NCBI RefSeq assembly: GCF_026157085.1
Contig: NZ_JANPVN010000001.1
Location: 310,001-374,000 of the forward strand
Origin: Sphingomicrobium arenosum
GTDB taxonomy: Bacteria; Pseudomonadota; Alphaproteobacteria; Sphingomonadales; Sphingomonadaceae
Direction: 5' to 3'
Length of the DNA stretch: 64,000 bases
Shown here: positions 52,516-63,475 of the stretch, piece by piece
Layout of the letters: every line of letters begins with the position of its first letter
Numbering within the stretch: the first letter of the stretch is position 1
The notes under the pieces: model-generated
Database searches by the model: none
Told to the model about the DNA's origin: nothing
Seen by the model: the letters and a program-made list of their open reading frames with translations, nothing else
Translations under genes and position numbers: made by a program

Positions 52516-52725
52516 ATGGTTCCGATGTTCATCGCCGACCGCGACACGCTCGCGGATGCCACGCTCCTGCTCGATCACTTCGGTCCCCGCGCCGGGGAAG
52601 AGGCGCGCAACCGTGCCGATGCGGCACGGGCCAGCGACAATGTGCTGCGCTTCTGCCACTGGCGCCAGATCGAGCGGCTGCTCGGTCACCTGGAAGCCCG
52701 CGATGTGGAGGGCAGCATCCACTGA
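52516..52725 (+). CDS. Short hypothetical protein
   Basis: A 69-aa protein beginning MVPMFIADRDTLADATLLLD, helical, with a hydrophilic middle and a C-terminal WRQIERLLGHLEARD. Earlier in-frame starts exist, but they would overlap the repressor gene. Similar short proteins occur in sphingomonads; no function can be given. A terminator follows. Confidence 0.55.
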   Translation: MVPMFIADRDTLADATLLLDHFGPRAGEEARNRADAARASDNVLRFCHWRQIERLLGHLEARDVEGSIH

Positions 52726-52775
52726 TACTTGCGCCGGTCGGTGCCGCCTGCGCGGTGGCCGGACCGGGGCTGTAA

Positions 52776-52803
52776 CGAAAAGGCTGGCAGGCGGCCTTTT
52801 TCG
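52776..52803 (+). terminator. Rho-independent terminator before tamA
   Basis: AAAAGGC and GCCTTTT stem with a nine-base loop (TGGCAGGCG) and a run of five T. It separates the short hypothetical gene from the tamA-tamB operon, whose promoter must therefore lie in the last few bases before 52821 or within the hairpin region. Confidence 0.65.
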
Positions 52804-52820
52804 CGGTTAGGCTCGCGCAC

Positions 52821-54866
52821 ATGACAGCGATTGCGGGTCGCGGCGTAGTGGCATTCCTGATGTGCGGGACGTGCCTGGCGCCCGCCTGGGCACAGGACGC
52901 CGTGCCCGAGCGCACCGACGCGCCTGTCGTCGCCGCCTCGCAGCCCGAACCGACGGTGACGAGCGAGCCGCCCGAGGGCGCCGGTACGGTCGATGTCGAT
53001 GCGCCGCTCGACCCATTGCCGGGGCTCGACCTTGCCTGGCCCGAGGTGACGGGCGCCGAGGAGGATCCCGAATTCGCCCCGCTCGCCGATCTCCTCGACG
53101 GTGAGGAGGAGGAGCTGGAAGAGGCGCAGATCATCGATGGCGACCTGCGCGATTATGCATGGGAGCTGGTCGGCCTGCCCGAGACCGAGGCGGGGGCGAT
53201 CGAGGGCGATTTCGATGCGCTCTCGGCGCTCGAGGCCGGCGGGGGTGAGGCCGACAATGCGGCGCAGATCGATCGCCGCGCGCAGGTCGACCTGCTGTTG
53301 CTCGAGCAGATCCTCGACAGCCGGGGTTATTATGCCGCGGCAATCGAGCTGGATTATGTGCCGCAGGGCGAGAAATTGCTGGTCCGCTTCATGGTCGATC
53401 CGGGCGAGCAGTTCATCTTCACCGATGTACGGCTGCCGGGGCTGGAGACGACGCAGGCCGACGAGGGCAAGCTGCGCGCGGCCTATGGCGTGGCCGAGGG
53501 CGACCCGGTGCTGGCCGCCGAGGTCCTCGAAGGGACCGCCGAACTGACCACCGCGCTGGGCGAGAATGGCTATGCGCAGGCCGAATTGGGCGAGCGGCAG
53601 GTCATTCTCGATTATGACAGCGCGACCGCGACGCTGATTCAGCCGGTGACGCCCGGCCCGATCGCGGTGTTCGGCGACATCATCGTCGAGGGCGAGCCGC
53701 CCTTCCCGCCGCGCCATGTCGGGCGGCTGGCGCGCTTCGAGCCGGGCGAGATCTACGACCAGAGCGAGGTTGTCGATCTTCGCCGCGCGCTCATTGCGAC
53801 CGGGCTCGTCTCAAGCGTGGTGATCGACACCGAACCGCGCGAGGGTGGCGAGGTGGTCGACACGGTGGTGCGCCTCCAGCCCGCCAAGATGCGCACCATC
53901 GCGGGCGAGGTCGGCTATGGCACGGGCGAGGGCTTCCGGCTCGAGGGGCAGTGGCAGCATCGCAATTTCTGGAACCCCGAGGGGGCGCTGACGCTCGACG
54001 GGGTGATCGGGACGCAGGAGCAATTGGCGGCGGTGACGCTGGTGCGCTCCAACTGGCTGCGCCGGGATCAGCGCCTGTCGATGCAGGCGCTTGCCAACAC
54101 CATTCGCCGCGATGCCTATGAGGCCGATATCGCGCAGGTCTCGGCGCGGATCGAACGCATCTCCGATTTCCTGTGGCAGAAGGAATTCACCTGGGGCGCG
54201 GGCGTGGAGCTCATCGCCTCGAGCGAGCTCGACCGCGACGAGGAATTGCAATTGGAGCGGCGCCGCGCCTTCTATATCGGCGCGCTGCCGCTGGTCGCCG
54301 AGATCGACCAGTCGAACGACCTGCTCGACCCCACGACGGGATGGACGCTGCAGGGGTTCGTGAGCCCCGAGATCAACCTCAACAATGAGGGCGACACTTA
54401 TGTGCGCTCGAGCGTGCAGGGCACCTATTACAAGCCGTTCGGCGAGAAGGTGGTCGCGGCGGCCAAGGTCAAGGTCGGCACCATCTACGGGACCAGCCGC
54501 GACGAGGTCGCGCCGTCGCGGCGCTGGTATGCGGGCGGCGGCGGCTCGGTGCGCGGATACGGTTTCCAGATGCTGGGGCCGCGCGATGCGTTCGGCGATC
54601 CGGTCGGCGGTCGGAGCTTGAGCGAATTCGCGCTGGAGGCGCGGGTGCGGGTCTACGGGCCGTTTGCGGTGGTGCCGTTCTTCGATGGCGGGCGCGTGGG
54701 TGAGGGCACCTGGCCCGGCACCAGCGACTGGCAGTTCGGCACCGGCGTGGGCGTGCGTTATCACAGCAATTTCGGGCCGATCCGGCTCGACGTGGGCGTG
54801 CCGCTCAATCGCCGCGAGGGCGATGGCTGGGTGGCGATCGTGGTCGGGCTGGGGCAGGCCTTCTGA
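52821..54866 (+). CDS. tamA: Autotransporter assembly complex protein TamA (BamA/TamA Omp85 family)
   Basis: A 681-aa outer-membrane protein. Signal peptide to about residue 25, an acidic proline-rich segment, POTRA-like repeats (~90-350, with FTDVRLPGLETTQADEGKLR), and a C-terminal beta-barrel with the Omp85 RGYGFQMLGPRDAFG motif. The acidic N-terminal linker is longer than usual. Its stop overlaps the tamB start (TGATG). Confidence 0.9.
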   Translation: MTAIAGRGVVAFLMCGTCLAPAWAQDAVPERTDAPVVAASQPEPTVTSEPPEGAGTVDVDAPLDPLPGLDLAWPEVTGAEEDPEFAPLADLLDGEEEELEEAQIIDGDLRDYAWELVGLPETEAGAIEGDFDALSALEAGGGEADNAAQIDRRAQVDLLLLEQILDSRGYYAAAIELDYVPQGEKLLVRFMVDPGEQFIFTDVRLPGLETTQADEGKLRAAYGVAEGDPVLAAEVLEGTAELTTALGENGYAQAELGERQVILDYDSATATLIQPVTPGPIAVFGDIIVEGEPPFPPRHVGRLARFEPGEIYDQSEVVDLRRALIATGLVSSVVIDTEPREGGEVVDTVVRLQPAKMRTIAGEVGYGTGEGFRLEGQWQHRNFWNPEGALTLDGVIGTQEQLAAVTLVRSNWLRRDQRLSMQALANTIRRDAYEADIAQVSARIERISDFLWQKEFTWGAGVELIASSELDRDEELQLERRRAFYIGALPLVAEIDQSNDLLDPTTGWTLQGFVSPEINLNNEGDTYVRSSVQGTYYKPFGEKVVAAAKVKVGTIYGTSRDEVAPSRRWYAGGGGSVRGYGFQMLGPRDAFGDPVGGRSLSEFALEARVRVYGPFAVVPFFDGGRVGEGTWPGTSDWQFGTGVGVRYHSNFGPIRLDVGVPLNRREGDGWVAIVVGLGQAF

Positions 54867-57800
54867 TGGCGGCAGTCGAGGAAGGGGGCGCGACAAAGCG
54901 CAGCCTGCCCAAGCGCGCGGCGCGGCGGCTCGGCAAGGAATTGCTGACGCTTTTCCTGATCCTTGTCGGGCTGGCGGCGCTCGGGCTGCTCGTGCTCGAC
55001 AGCAGTATCGGTCACCGGTTCATCGCCGATCGTATTGCCGCGATGGAGCGCGAGGACTGCCTCGACATTCGCATCGGGCGGATCGAGGGGTCGATCTACG
55101 ACAATATGGTGCTGCGCAACGTGGAATTGCGCGATCCCGAGGGCGGGTTCCTGACCATCAGCCGCGCCGAGGTCGACTGGTCGCCGCTCGCCTGGCTCTA
55201 CAATGATTTGCATATCGACCGGCTCGTCGCCGACCAGGTGACGCTGGCGCGCTTGCCCGCGCTATGCCCGGTCGAGCGCGATCCCGACGATCCCATCCTG
55301 CCCGGCTTCGACATCCACATCGGGCGGCTCGAGGTCGAGCGGCTGGTGGTCGAGGAAGCCGTCAGCGGCACCGCGCGCGAGGGCAGCCTGTCGGGCGCCA
55401 TCACGATCCGTTCGGGCCGCGCGCTGGCCAAGCTGCAGGCGGCGCTGGAGGGGGGCGACCGTCTGTCGCTCGATCTCGATGCCGAGCCCGATGCCGACCG
55501 CTTCGACCTCGAACTGGCGGCCGAGGCGCCCGCCGACGGGCTTCTGCCCGCGCTGGTGGGGATCGAGGAGCCGATCGCGCTGCGCGTGTCGGGTGACGGG
55601 ACGTGGCAGAGCTGGACGGGCAAGGCGATGGGCCGGGTCGGCGAATTGCGCGCGATCGACCTCGACGTGGCGCTGGCCGACGGGGTCTATTCGATCGACG
55701 GGCGGGTCGATCCGTCGGGACTGGTCGAGGGCACGATGGCCGCGCTGGTCGAGGGCGGGGTCGCGGTCGATGCCGATTTCACCTTCGAGGACGGGCTGGT
55801 CGACGGCTCGGCGATGCTGACGAGCGATGCGCTGCGAATGGTGGCCGAAGGGGGCGTGCACCTCAATGACAGCCGCTTCGTCGGGCTCGACGTCGGGGTC
55901 GATGTGCGGCGCCCCGACGCTTTGTTCGACGGGCTCGGCGGCGAGCGGCTGCGGCTGGTCGGCAGCCTGGATGGCGCTTTCTCCTCCTTCGCTTACGATT
56001 ATCGCCTGACCAGCCCCGAGCTGGTGGTCGATGCGGTGACGCTCTACGAATTGTCGGCCGATGGCAGCGGGCGCTGGTCGCGGCCGCCGCGGAGGGTGCC
56101 GCTGACCGCCAGCGCGTCGCGCGTCGTCGGCATGGGGGTCGAGGTCGAACAGATCCTCAGGAACTTCCAGCTCGAGACCGTGCTGGTGGTGAGCGACAGC
56201 AATTTGCGCAGCGAGAATTTGCGCTTCCGTTCGGACAAGACGCGCGGGACGGGCGAGCTTGTCGTCGACTTCGATACGGGGGCGATCGACTTCGCCTTGA
56301 ATGCCTCCCTCGATCAATATCTCATCCCGGGGCTCGGGCTGGTCGATGTGGAGACGCAATTGTCGCTGCGGCCGGGCAGCGGCGGGCTCCAACTCGACGG
56401 GCGCGCGACGGCGCGGGTGACCCGGCTCGACAATAGTTTCTTTGCCAGCTTGCTGGGCGGCAATCCGGTGATCGAGACACGGCTGGCGCGGGGCAATGAC
56501 GGGGTCATCCGCTTTGCCGACACGGTGCTGACCTCGCCGCTCCTCGACCTGCGCGGCTCGGGGATGCGGCGCGCCGACGGCACCTTTTATTTCGAAGGCG
56601 CGGGCACACATGAAGGCTATGGGCCGCTGCGTGTCACGGTCGACGGGCAGATCAGCCGCCCCAATGTCGAACTGTTCCTCGAAAGCCCCAATGCGGCGCT
56701 TGGCCTCAAGGACGTCACACTCAACCTCGATCCGAGCGCGGCGGGCTTCGATTATCGCGCCGAGGGGATGAGCCGCTTCGGGCCGTTCACGAGCAAAGGC
56801 GAGATCCTGCTGCCGCCGACGGGCAACGCGGGGCAGGCGAGCATCCGGGTCGACGACTTGAGCGTCGCGGGATCCTCGGGCTCGGGCGAGCTGGCGATCG
56901 TGCCGGGTGGCTTTGCCGGCGACCTGACCCTGTCGGGCGGCGAGATCGAGGGGGTGCTGCGCTTCTCGGTGCCGCCGGGCACCCCAGCGGGCGTCTCGGC
57001 GCAGCGGATCGCCATGGACCTCGCCTTCGACAATGCCGCCTTCCCCGGACCGCCCGCGATCGCGGCGCGCTCGGGCACGCTGGACGGCGTGATCCTGCTG
57101 ACCGAGGCGGGGATCAGTTCGGACTTCGATTTCGCGCTGCAGCGCGCCACCATCGCCGGGCTCGATTTCGAGACGGTGAGCGGCAACGGGCGGCTCGAGA
57201 ATGGCAAGGGGACGATCGAGGCGTCTCTGGTCGGGCGCGGGCGCTCGGACTTCAGCTTCGACCTCGTCGCCGATGTCGACATGGAAGTGGTGCAGGACCC
57301 CGGCCAGTCGATCGTGCTGAGGGGCTCGGGCAGCCTCGATGGGCGCCGCCTCGCGCTGGTCAGCCCGGCGCGGTTCGAGATGGTCGATGGCCAGTGGGTG
57401 CTGGGCGATGTGGACCTGCGCTACGGGCGCGGCCGGGCGCGGGTATCGGGGCTGACCGACGGCGGGCCGATCGACATCGCGCTGTCGGGGCTGCCCCTGC
57501 GGCTCGCCGACCTGTTCGCACCCGATCTCGGCCTGTCGGGCACGCTGTCGGGCACGGCCTCCTACGATCCGCGCACGCGGCAGGGCGAGGCGAGCATGCA
57601 GGTGCGCAATTTGAGCCGCGCCGGGCTGCTTCTCGCCTCACGGCCCATCGACATGGCGATCAACGCCAAGGTGCAGGGCGACGTCGCGGGGGCGCGCATC
57701 GTCATGGAAAATGACGGCGAAAACATCGGGCGCGCGCAGGTGCGCTTCTCGCCGCTGCCCGAGGGCAATATCGCGACCGCGCTGATGCGCGCGCCGATGT

Positions 57801-59074
57801 TCGCGCAATTCCGCTTCGACGGGCCGGCGGGGACGCTGTGGCGCCTGTCCAACGTCGAACTGTTCGACCTGACGGGGCCGATGGCGGTAGCGCTCGATGC
57901 GCGCGGTTCGCTCCTGCGCCCGCGTATCTCGGGGACGCTCAAGCTCGACGGCGCCAAACTCGAGAGCCCGGTGACGGGGACCGAAATCGACAATCTCGAC
58001 GTGACCGGGCGCTTCCGCGGTTCGCGCCTCATCATCGAACAGATGAGCGGCACGACCGACGATGGCGGGCGCCTGACGGGCTCGGGCGATTTCGTCTTCC
58101 TGCCGGGCGGCATCGGCATCGACCTCGGCCTTCGTGCCGACAAGGCGCAATTGCTCAACCGCGACGATATTTCGGCGAGCGTGACCGGCCCGCTGCGTAT
58201 CCGCTCGCAGAGCGGCAATGGCGGCACGATCTCGGGCGACCTCACGCTCGTCGAGGGGCGCTATCAGCTCGGCATGGCGGGCCGGGTGGCGGCGGTGCCT
58301 TCGCTAGAGGTGATCGAACGCGGGACCGATCCCGACGAGCTGATCGAGATCGAGCGGATCGCGCCTTGGAACCTCGATGTCGCGGTGACGGGCGGGCCGC
58401 TGTTCGTGAAGGGGCTGGGGCTCGACAGCCGCTGGACCACCGACGTGCAGATCGGTGGCAGCGTGCTCGAGCCGCGCATTCGCGGCACCGCCGACCTCCA
58501 GTCGGGCGAGTACAGCTTTGCCGGGCGGCGCTTCCGCGTCGAGCGCGGCGATATCGATTTCACCGGCAATTCGCCGCCCAACCCGACGCTCGACATCCTC
58601 GCGGTCGCCGATGGCGTGGGGGTGGATGCAGAGGTGCGGGTGACGGGCAATGCGCTCAATCCCAATATCCAGTTCGCCAGCGCCGGCATTGCCGACCAGG
58701 ACGAGATCCTGTCGCGGCTCTTGTTCGGCACGTCGGCGGCGAACCTGTCGGCGGCCGAGCTGGTCCAGCTGGGCGCGGCGGTGGCGAGCCTGCAGGGCGG
58801 CGGCGGTGGATTGGATCCGATAAACGCGGTGCGCTCGGCCATCGGGCTCGACCGGCTGCGCATCCTGCCCGCCGACGTGACGACGGGCCAATCGACCGCG
58901 ATCGGCGCGGGCAAATATATCACCCGCCGCCTCTATGTGGAGGTGATCACCGACGGGCAGGGCTATACCGCGACGCAGGCCGAGTTCCAGGTGACGCGCT
59001 GGCTGGCGATCCTCGCGACGGTCAATTCGGTCGGGCGCGCGGGTGTGAACGCGCGCTTCAGCAAGGATTATTGA
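54866..59074 (+). CDS. tamB: Translocation and assembly module protein TamB
   Basis: A 1402-aa protein with one N-terminal membrane helix (ELLTLFLILVGLAALGLLVL) and a very long beta-rich body typical of AsmA/TamB bridge proteins, ending in the DUF490 domain with DEILSRLLFGTSAANLSAAE, a GQSTAIGAGKYITRRLYVEV segment and FSKDY. It spans the periplasm and works with TamA; TamB-like proteins are also implicated in lipid transport. Confidence 0.94.
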   Translation: MAAVEEGGATKRSLPKRAARRLGKELLTLFLILVGLAALGLLVLDSSIGHRFIADRIAAMEREDCLDIRIGRIEGSIYDNMVLRNVELRDPEGGFLTISRAEVDWSPLAWLYNDLHIDRLVADQVTLARLPALCPVERDPDDPILPGFDIHIGRLEVERLVVEEAVSGTAREGSLSGAITIRSGRALAKLQAALEGGDRLSLDLDAEPDADRFDLELAAEAPADGLLPALVGIEEPIALRVSGDGTWQSWTGKAMGRVGELRAIDLDVALADGVYSIDGRVDPSGLVEGTMAALVEGGVAVDADFTFEDGLVDGSAMLTSDALRMVAEGGVHLNDSRFVGLDVGVDVRRPDALFDGLGGERLRLVGSLDGAFSSFAYDYRLTSPELVVDAVTLYELSADGSGRWSRPPRRVPLTASASRVVGMGVEVEQILRNFQLETVLVVSDSNLRSENLRFRSDKTRGTGELVVDFDTGAIDFALNASLDQYLIPGLGLVDVETQLSLRPGSGGLQLDGRATARVTRLDNSFFASLLGGNPVIETRLARGNDGVIRFADTVLTSPLLDLRGSGMRRADGTFYFEGAGTHEGYGPLRVTVDGQISRPNVELFLESPNAALGLKDVTLNLDPSAAGFDYRAEGMSRFGPFTSKGEILLPPTGNAGQASIRVDDLSVAGSSGSGELAIVPGGFAGDLTLSGGEIEGVLRFSVPPGTPAGVSAQRIAMDLAFDNAAFPGPPAIAARSGTLDGVILLTEAGISSDFDFALQRATIAGLDFETVSGNGRLENGKGTIEASLVGRGRSDFSFDLVADVDMEVVQDPGQSIVLRGSGSLDGRRLALVSPARFEMVDGQWVLGDVDLRYGRGRARVSGLTDGGPIDIALSGLPLRLADLFAPDLGLSGTLSGTASYDPRTRQGEASMQVRNLSRAGLLLASRPIDMAINAKVQGDVAGARIVMENDGENIGRAQVRFSPLPEGNIATALMRAPMFAQFRFDGPAGTLWRLSNVELFDLTGPMAVALDARGSLLRPRISGTLKLDGAKLESPVTGTEIDNLDVTGRFRGSRLIIEQMSGTTDDGGRLTGSGDFVFLPGGIGIDLGLRADKAQLLNRDDISASVTGPLRIRSQSGNGGTISGDLTLVEGRYQLGMAGRVAAVPSLEVIERGTDPDELIEIERIAPWNLDVAVTGGPLFVKGLGLDSRWTTDVQIGGSVLEPRIRGTADLQSGEYSFAGRRFRVERGDIDFTGNSPPNPTLDILAVADGVGVDAEVRVTGNALNPNIQFASAGIADQDEILSRLLFGTSAANLSAAELVQLGAAVASLQGGGGGLDPINAVRSAIGLDRLRILPADVTTGQSTAIGAGKYITRRLYVEVITDGQGYTATQAEFQVTRWLAILATVNSVGRAGVNARFSKDY

Positions 59075-59090
59075 GCCGCGCGGCGCGCGC

Positions 59091-60065
59091 TCAATATTTC
59101 ATATAGCCTTCGAGTTCCTCGCGCAGCGCCTCGACGCTGGGAGCGTTCCAATGCGCGGCCCACGGGCTGTCGCCGGTATCGCGGCGGGCGCGTTCGTCGT
59201 GGCGCTTGAGATAGTCGGGACGGTCCCAGCCCGAGACCAGCTGGGGCTTGCTCTCGGCCAGCTTGGTGACGTTGAAGGGCTGTTCGAAATGCAGGCCCGC
59301 CTGCGGGCCTCGCGACCAGCTGACATGGGCGAAGATGGTCCCCGCGCCGCCGAGGTCGAGGAGCAGGCCGACGCCGGGCGGGAGGCTGATGCGTCCTTCG
59401 ATCAGCGCGCCCGTCTCGGAGATGTTGCGCAGGCGCACGGGATGGGTGTCATGGTCGTAGTGGACATGGCCCGACCAGATGAGCGGGTGGCGGCGCGCGG
59501 TGCGCGGCTGGCGCGCGGTCTCGGCATCCTCGCCATCGGCCTCGGTGAACACCGAGGGGGCGCGGGCCATGCCGTCGAGATTGGCGGTCGGGAAGCTCTT
59601 GCGAATGGTGTCGAGCAGTAGGCCGTCGCGGATCACCGCGTCGCAGCCGATCTGCGTTTCCTCGGCGAATTGCATGCCGATGCGGCCGTCCTTGATCCAG
59701 CGCACCGCCGCCTCAATCTCGCCCCCGTCGCCGAGGTCGAGGAGAATCGGTTCGAGATGCTCGGGGATATAGTCGGTCGCGATCATCGCGCCGCCGCCCG
59801 ACAGGTTGACGAGGTCGACGACGCGGCGTGTGCCATCGACGGTAGTCACCATCGCCTGTTCGGCCTTCAGCCGGTGGCGCTCGTCCTCGCGCATGTTCTT
59901 CCAGCGAGTCTCGTGGCGAGGGATGGAGATGGAAAGGAGGTCGTCCTCGCGGGCATGGCGCGCCTCGGGGTCCTTTTCGCGCAGGAGCGGGCCCTCGGGG
60001 CCTTTCTCGGCGGGGCCGAGCCGAAGGCGGTCGCGAAAATGCTTTATCGGAGGTTCCTCTGCCAT
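59091..60065 (-). CDS. Protein with two PilZ domains
   Basis: A 324-aa soluble protein. The first PilZ-like domain (~60-150) has VNLSGGGAM but lacks a clear RxxxR; the second (~185-275) has RTARR and NISETGA, a full c-di-GMP motif. This suggests one binding and one structural domain. No signal peptide or membrane helix. It converges with tamB. Confidence 0.85.
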   Translation of the reverse strand: MAEEPPIKHFRDRLRLGPAEKGPEGPLLREKDPEARHAREDDLLSISIPRHETRWKNMREDERHRLKAEQAMVTTVDGTRRVVDLVNLSGGGAMIATDYIPEHLEPILLDLGDGGEIEAAVRWIKDGRIGMQFAEETQIGCDAVIRDGLLLDTIRKSFPTANLDGMARAPSVFTEADGEDAETARQPRTARRHPLIWSGHVHYDHDTHPVRLRNISETGALIEGRISLPPGVGLLLDLGGAGTIFAHVSWSRGPQAGLHFEQPFNVTKLAESKPQLVSGWDRPDYLKRHDERARRDTGDSPWAAHWNAPSVEALREELEGYMKY

Positions 60066-60142
60066 CCTGGCAGCGGTTAATCGAAATTAGTTACGGACCC
60101 CTTATGACCGCTGGTTAACGATGTCCGTTTAATCACGCGAAA

Positions 60143-60169
60143 ACGGGGGCCGCCGATGGCGACCCCCGT
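60143..60169 (-). terminator. glnA terminator
   Basis: ACGGGGGCCGCC and GGCGACCCCCGT form a 12-bp stem with one G-T pair around GAT. On the minus strand it is followed by TTTTCGCG, placing it as a terminator 28 bp after the glnA stop. Confidence 0.72.
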
Positions 60170-60196
60170 GTCGGGATTGCAGCGACGAGATGTGGC

Positions 60197-61606
60197 TCAG
60201 CTGCTGTAATACATGTCGAATTCGACCGCGCTCGGCGTGGTTTCCCAGCGCAGCACCTCGTCCCACTTGATGTCCATGTAGGCGTCGATCTGGTCGTCGG
60301 TGAAGACATCGCCCTTGGTGAGGAAGGCGCGGTCCTGGTCGAGGCTGACGAGCGCTTCGCGAAGCGAGCCGCAGACGGTCGGTACATCGACCAGTTCGGC
60401 GGGCGGCAGGTCGTAGAGGTTCTTGTCCATCGCCTCGCCCGGGTGGATGCGATTCTCGATGCCGTCGAGGCCCGCCATCATCAGCGCGGCATAAGCGAGA
60501 TAGGGGTTGGCCATGGCATCGGGGAAGCGGAATTCGACGCGCTTCGACTTCTCGCCGGTCCCGTAGGGGATGCGGCACGAGGCCGAGCGGTTGCGCGAGG
60601 AATAAGCGAGCAGCACCGGCGCTTCGAAGCCCGGCACGAGGCGCTTGTAGCTGTTCGTGGTCGGGTTGGTGAAAGCGTTCAGGGCGCGGGCGTGCTTGAT
60701 GACGCCGCCGATGAAGAAGAGCGCGGTTTCCGACAGGCCGGCATAGCCGTCGCCCGCGAACAGCGGCTTGCCGTCCTTCCAGATCGACATGTGGACGTGC
60801 ATGCCCGAGCCATTGTCCTTGGCGATGGGCTTGGGCATGAAAGTGGCCGACTTGCCATAGGCATTGGCGACCATGTGCACGACATATTTGTAGATCTGCA
60901 TGCGGTCGGCGGTCTCGACGAGATGGCCGTAGGTGAGGCCGAGCTCGTGCTGGGCCGGGGCGACCTCATGGTGATGCTTGTCGCAGGGCAGGCCCATCTC
61001 GAGCATGGTCGAGACCATTTCCGAGCGGATGTCCGAGGCGCTGTCGACCGGCGCGACGGGGAAATAGCCGCCCTTCTCGCGCGGGCGATGGCCGAGGTTG
61101 CCCTGTTCATATTCGGTGGCGCTGTTCGAGGGCAGTTCGACATCGTCGAGCTGGTAGCCGTTGCCGGCATAGCCGTCATGGAAGCGCACGTCGTCGAACA
61201 TGAAGAATTCGGCTTCGGGGCCGACGTAGAGCGTGTCGCCGATGCCGGTCGACTTGAGGTAGTTTTCGGCGCGCGTCGCGGTCGAGCGCGGGTCGCGGGC
61301 ATAGAGCTCGCCCGAGCCGGGATCGACGATGTTGCAGAAGATGACGAGCGTCGAGGTGGCCATGAAGGGATCGACGTAGACCGCATCGAAGTCGGGCTTC
61401 AGGATCATGTCGCTCTCGTTGATCGCCTTCCAGCCCTGGATCGAGCTGCCGTCGAACATGAAGCCGTCCTCGAGCTGGTCCTCGTCCAAGGCCGAGGCGA
61501 CCATCGAGAGGTGCTGCCACTTGCCCTTGGGGTCGGTGAAGCGCAGCTCCACATAATCGATTTCTTCGTCCTCGATGCGGGCGAGGATGTCCTTGGCGCT
61601 GCTCAT
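60197..61606 (-). CDS. glnA: Glutamine synthetase type I
   Basis: A 469-aa enzyme that makes glutamine from glutamate, ammonia and ATP. Conserved parts include [23 protein letters not shown], the DPFMATSTL region, [23 protein letters not shown] and NRSASCRIP. The adenylylation tyrosine is Tyr398 in NLYDLPPAE, so control by GlnE is expected. A PII gene and an HTH gene lie upstream on the same strand. Confidence 0.98.
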   Translation of the reverse strand: MSSAKDILARIEDEEIDYVELRFTDPKGKWQHLSMVASALDEDQLEDGFMFDGSSIQGWKAINESDMILKPDFDAVYVDPFMATSTLVIFCNIVDPGSGELYARDPRSTATRAENYLKSTGIGDTLYVGPEAEFFMFDDVRFHDGYAGNGYQLDDVELPSNSATEYEQGNLGHRPREKGGYFPVAPVDSASDIRSEMVSTMLEMGLPCDKHHHEVAPAQHELGLTYGHLVETADRMQIYKYVVHMVANAYGKSATFMPKPIAKDNGSGMHVHMSIWKDGKPLFAGDGYAGLSETALFFIGGVIKHARALNAFTNPTTNSYKRLVPGFEAPVLLAYSSRNRSASCRIPYGTGEKSKRVEFRFPDAMANPYLAYAALMMAGLDGIENRIHPGEAMDKNLYDLPPAELVDVPTVCGSLREALVSLDQDRAFLTKGDVFTDDQIDAYMDIKWDEVLRWETTPSAVEFDMYYSS

Positions 61607-61756
61607 GGCTGTGGCTCTCCGTTAGATGCACAAAAGGGCGAGTCGTACCCGCCCGGTCATGGGGGCTATGATCGTGCAGCCGGACATGTTCCGACAAGCG
61701 CGATCAGCCGTGCGGTGAACAATTCAACAGGAGAGGCGCGATGGCCGAGACGGCGC

Positions 61757-61978
61757 CTAATAGGCGCGGCGCTGGGCACCGTGGAGCATGCGCAGCAGCA
61801 TGGCGACGGGGCGGGGGACGCCGACCTTGCCGTCGAGCCACAAGCTGACGCTGGAGCGCGAAACGCCGATGGCGTTGGCGAGGTCGGACTGGGTGCGATA
61901 ACCCAGCGCGCGCATGATGCGGCGCAGTTCCTCGGGCGCCATGGAGGCAAGGCGGGGGTCGCGCTGCGTCGTGCTCAT
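61757..61978 (-). CDS. Small XRE-like HTH protein between glnB and glnA
   Basis: A 73-aa protein with an HTH in its second half: LGYRTQSDLANAIGVSRSSV and SLWLDGKVGVP (residues ~25-57). It starts nine bases after the glnB stop, so it is cotranscribed with glnB. It may bind DNA and tune nitrogen genes, but nothing in the sequence proves this. Alternative starts within the first 15 residues exist. Confidence 0.75.
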   Translation of the reverse strand: MSTTQRDPRLASMAPEELRRIMRALGYRTQSDLANAIGVSRSSVSLWLDGKVGVPRPVAMLLRMLHGAQRRAY

Positions 61979-61987
61979 GGCGCGGGC

Positions 61988-63452
<1,465 letters not shown>

Positions 63453-63475
63453 GGCCCTGTCCCCCCTAAAGCGTG

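Noticed and set aside
61607..61756. Sigma-54 promoter upstream of glnA
   Set aside because: No GG-N10-GC element with proper context was found on the minus strand of this region.
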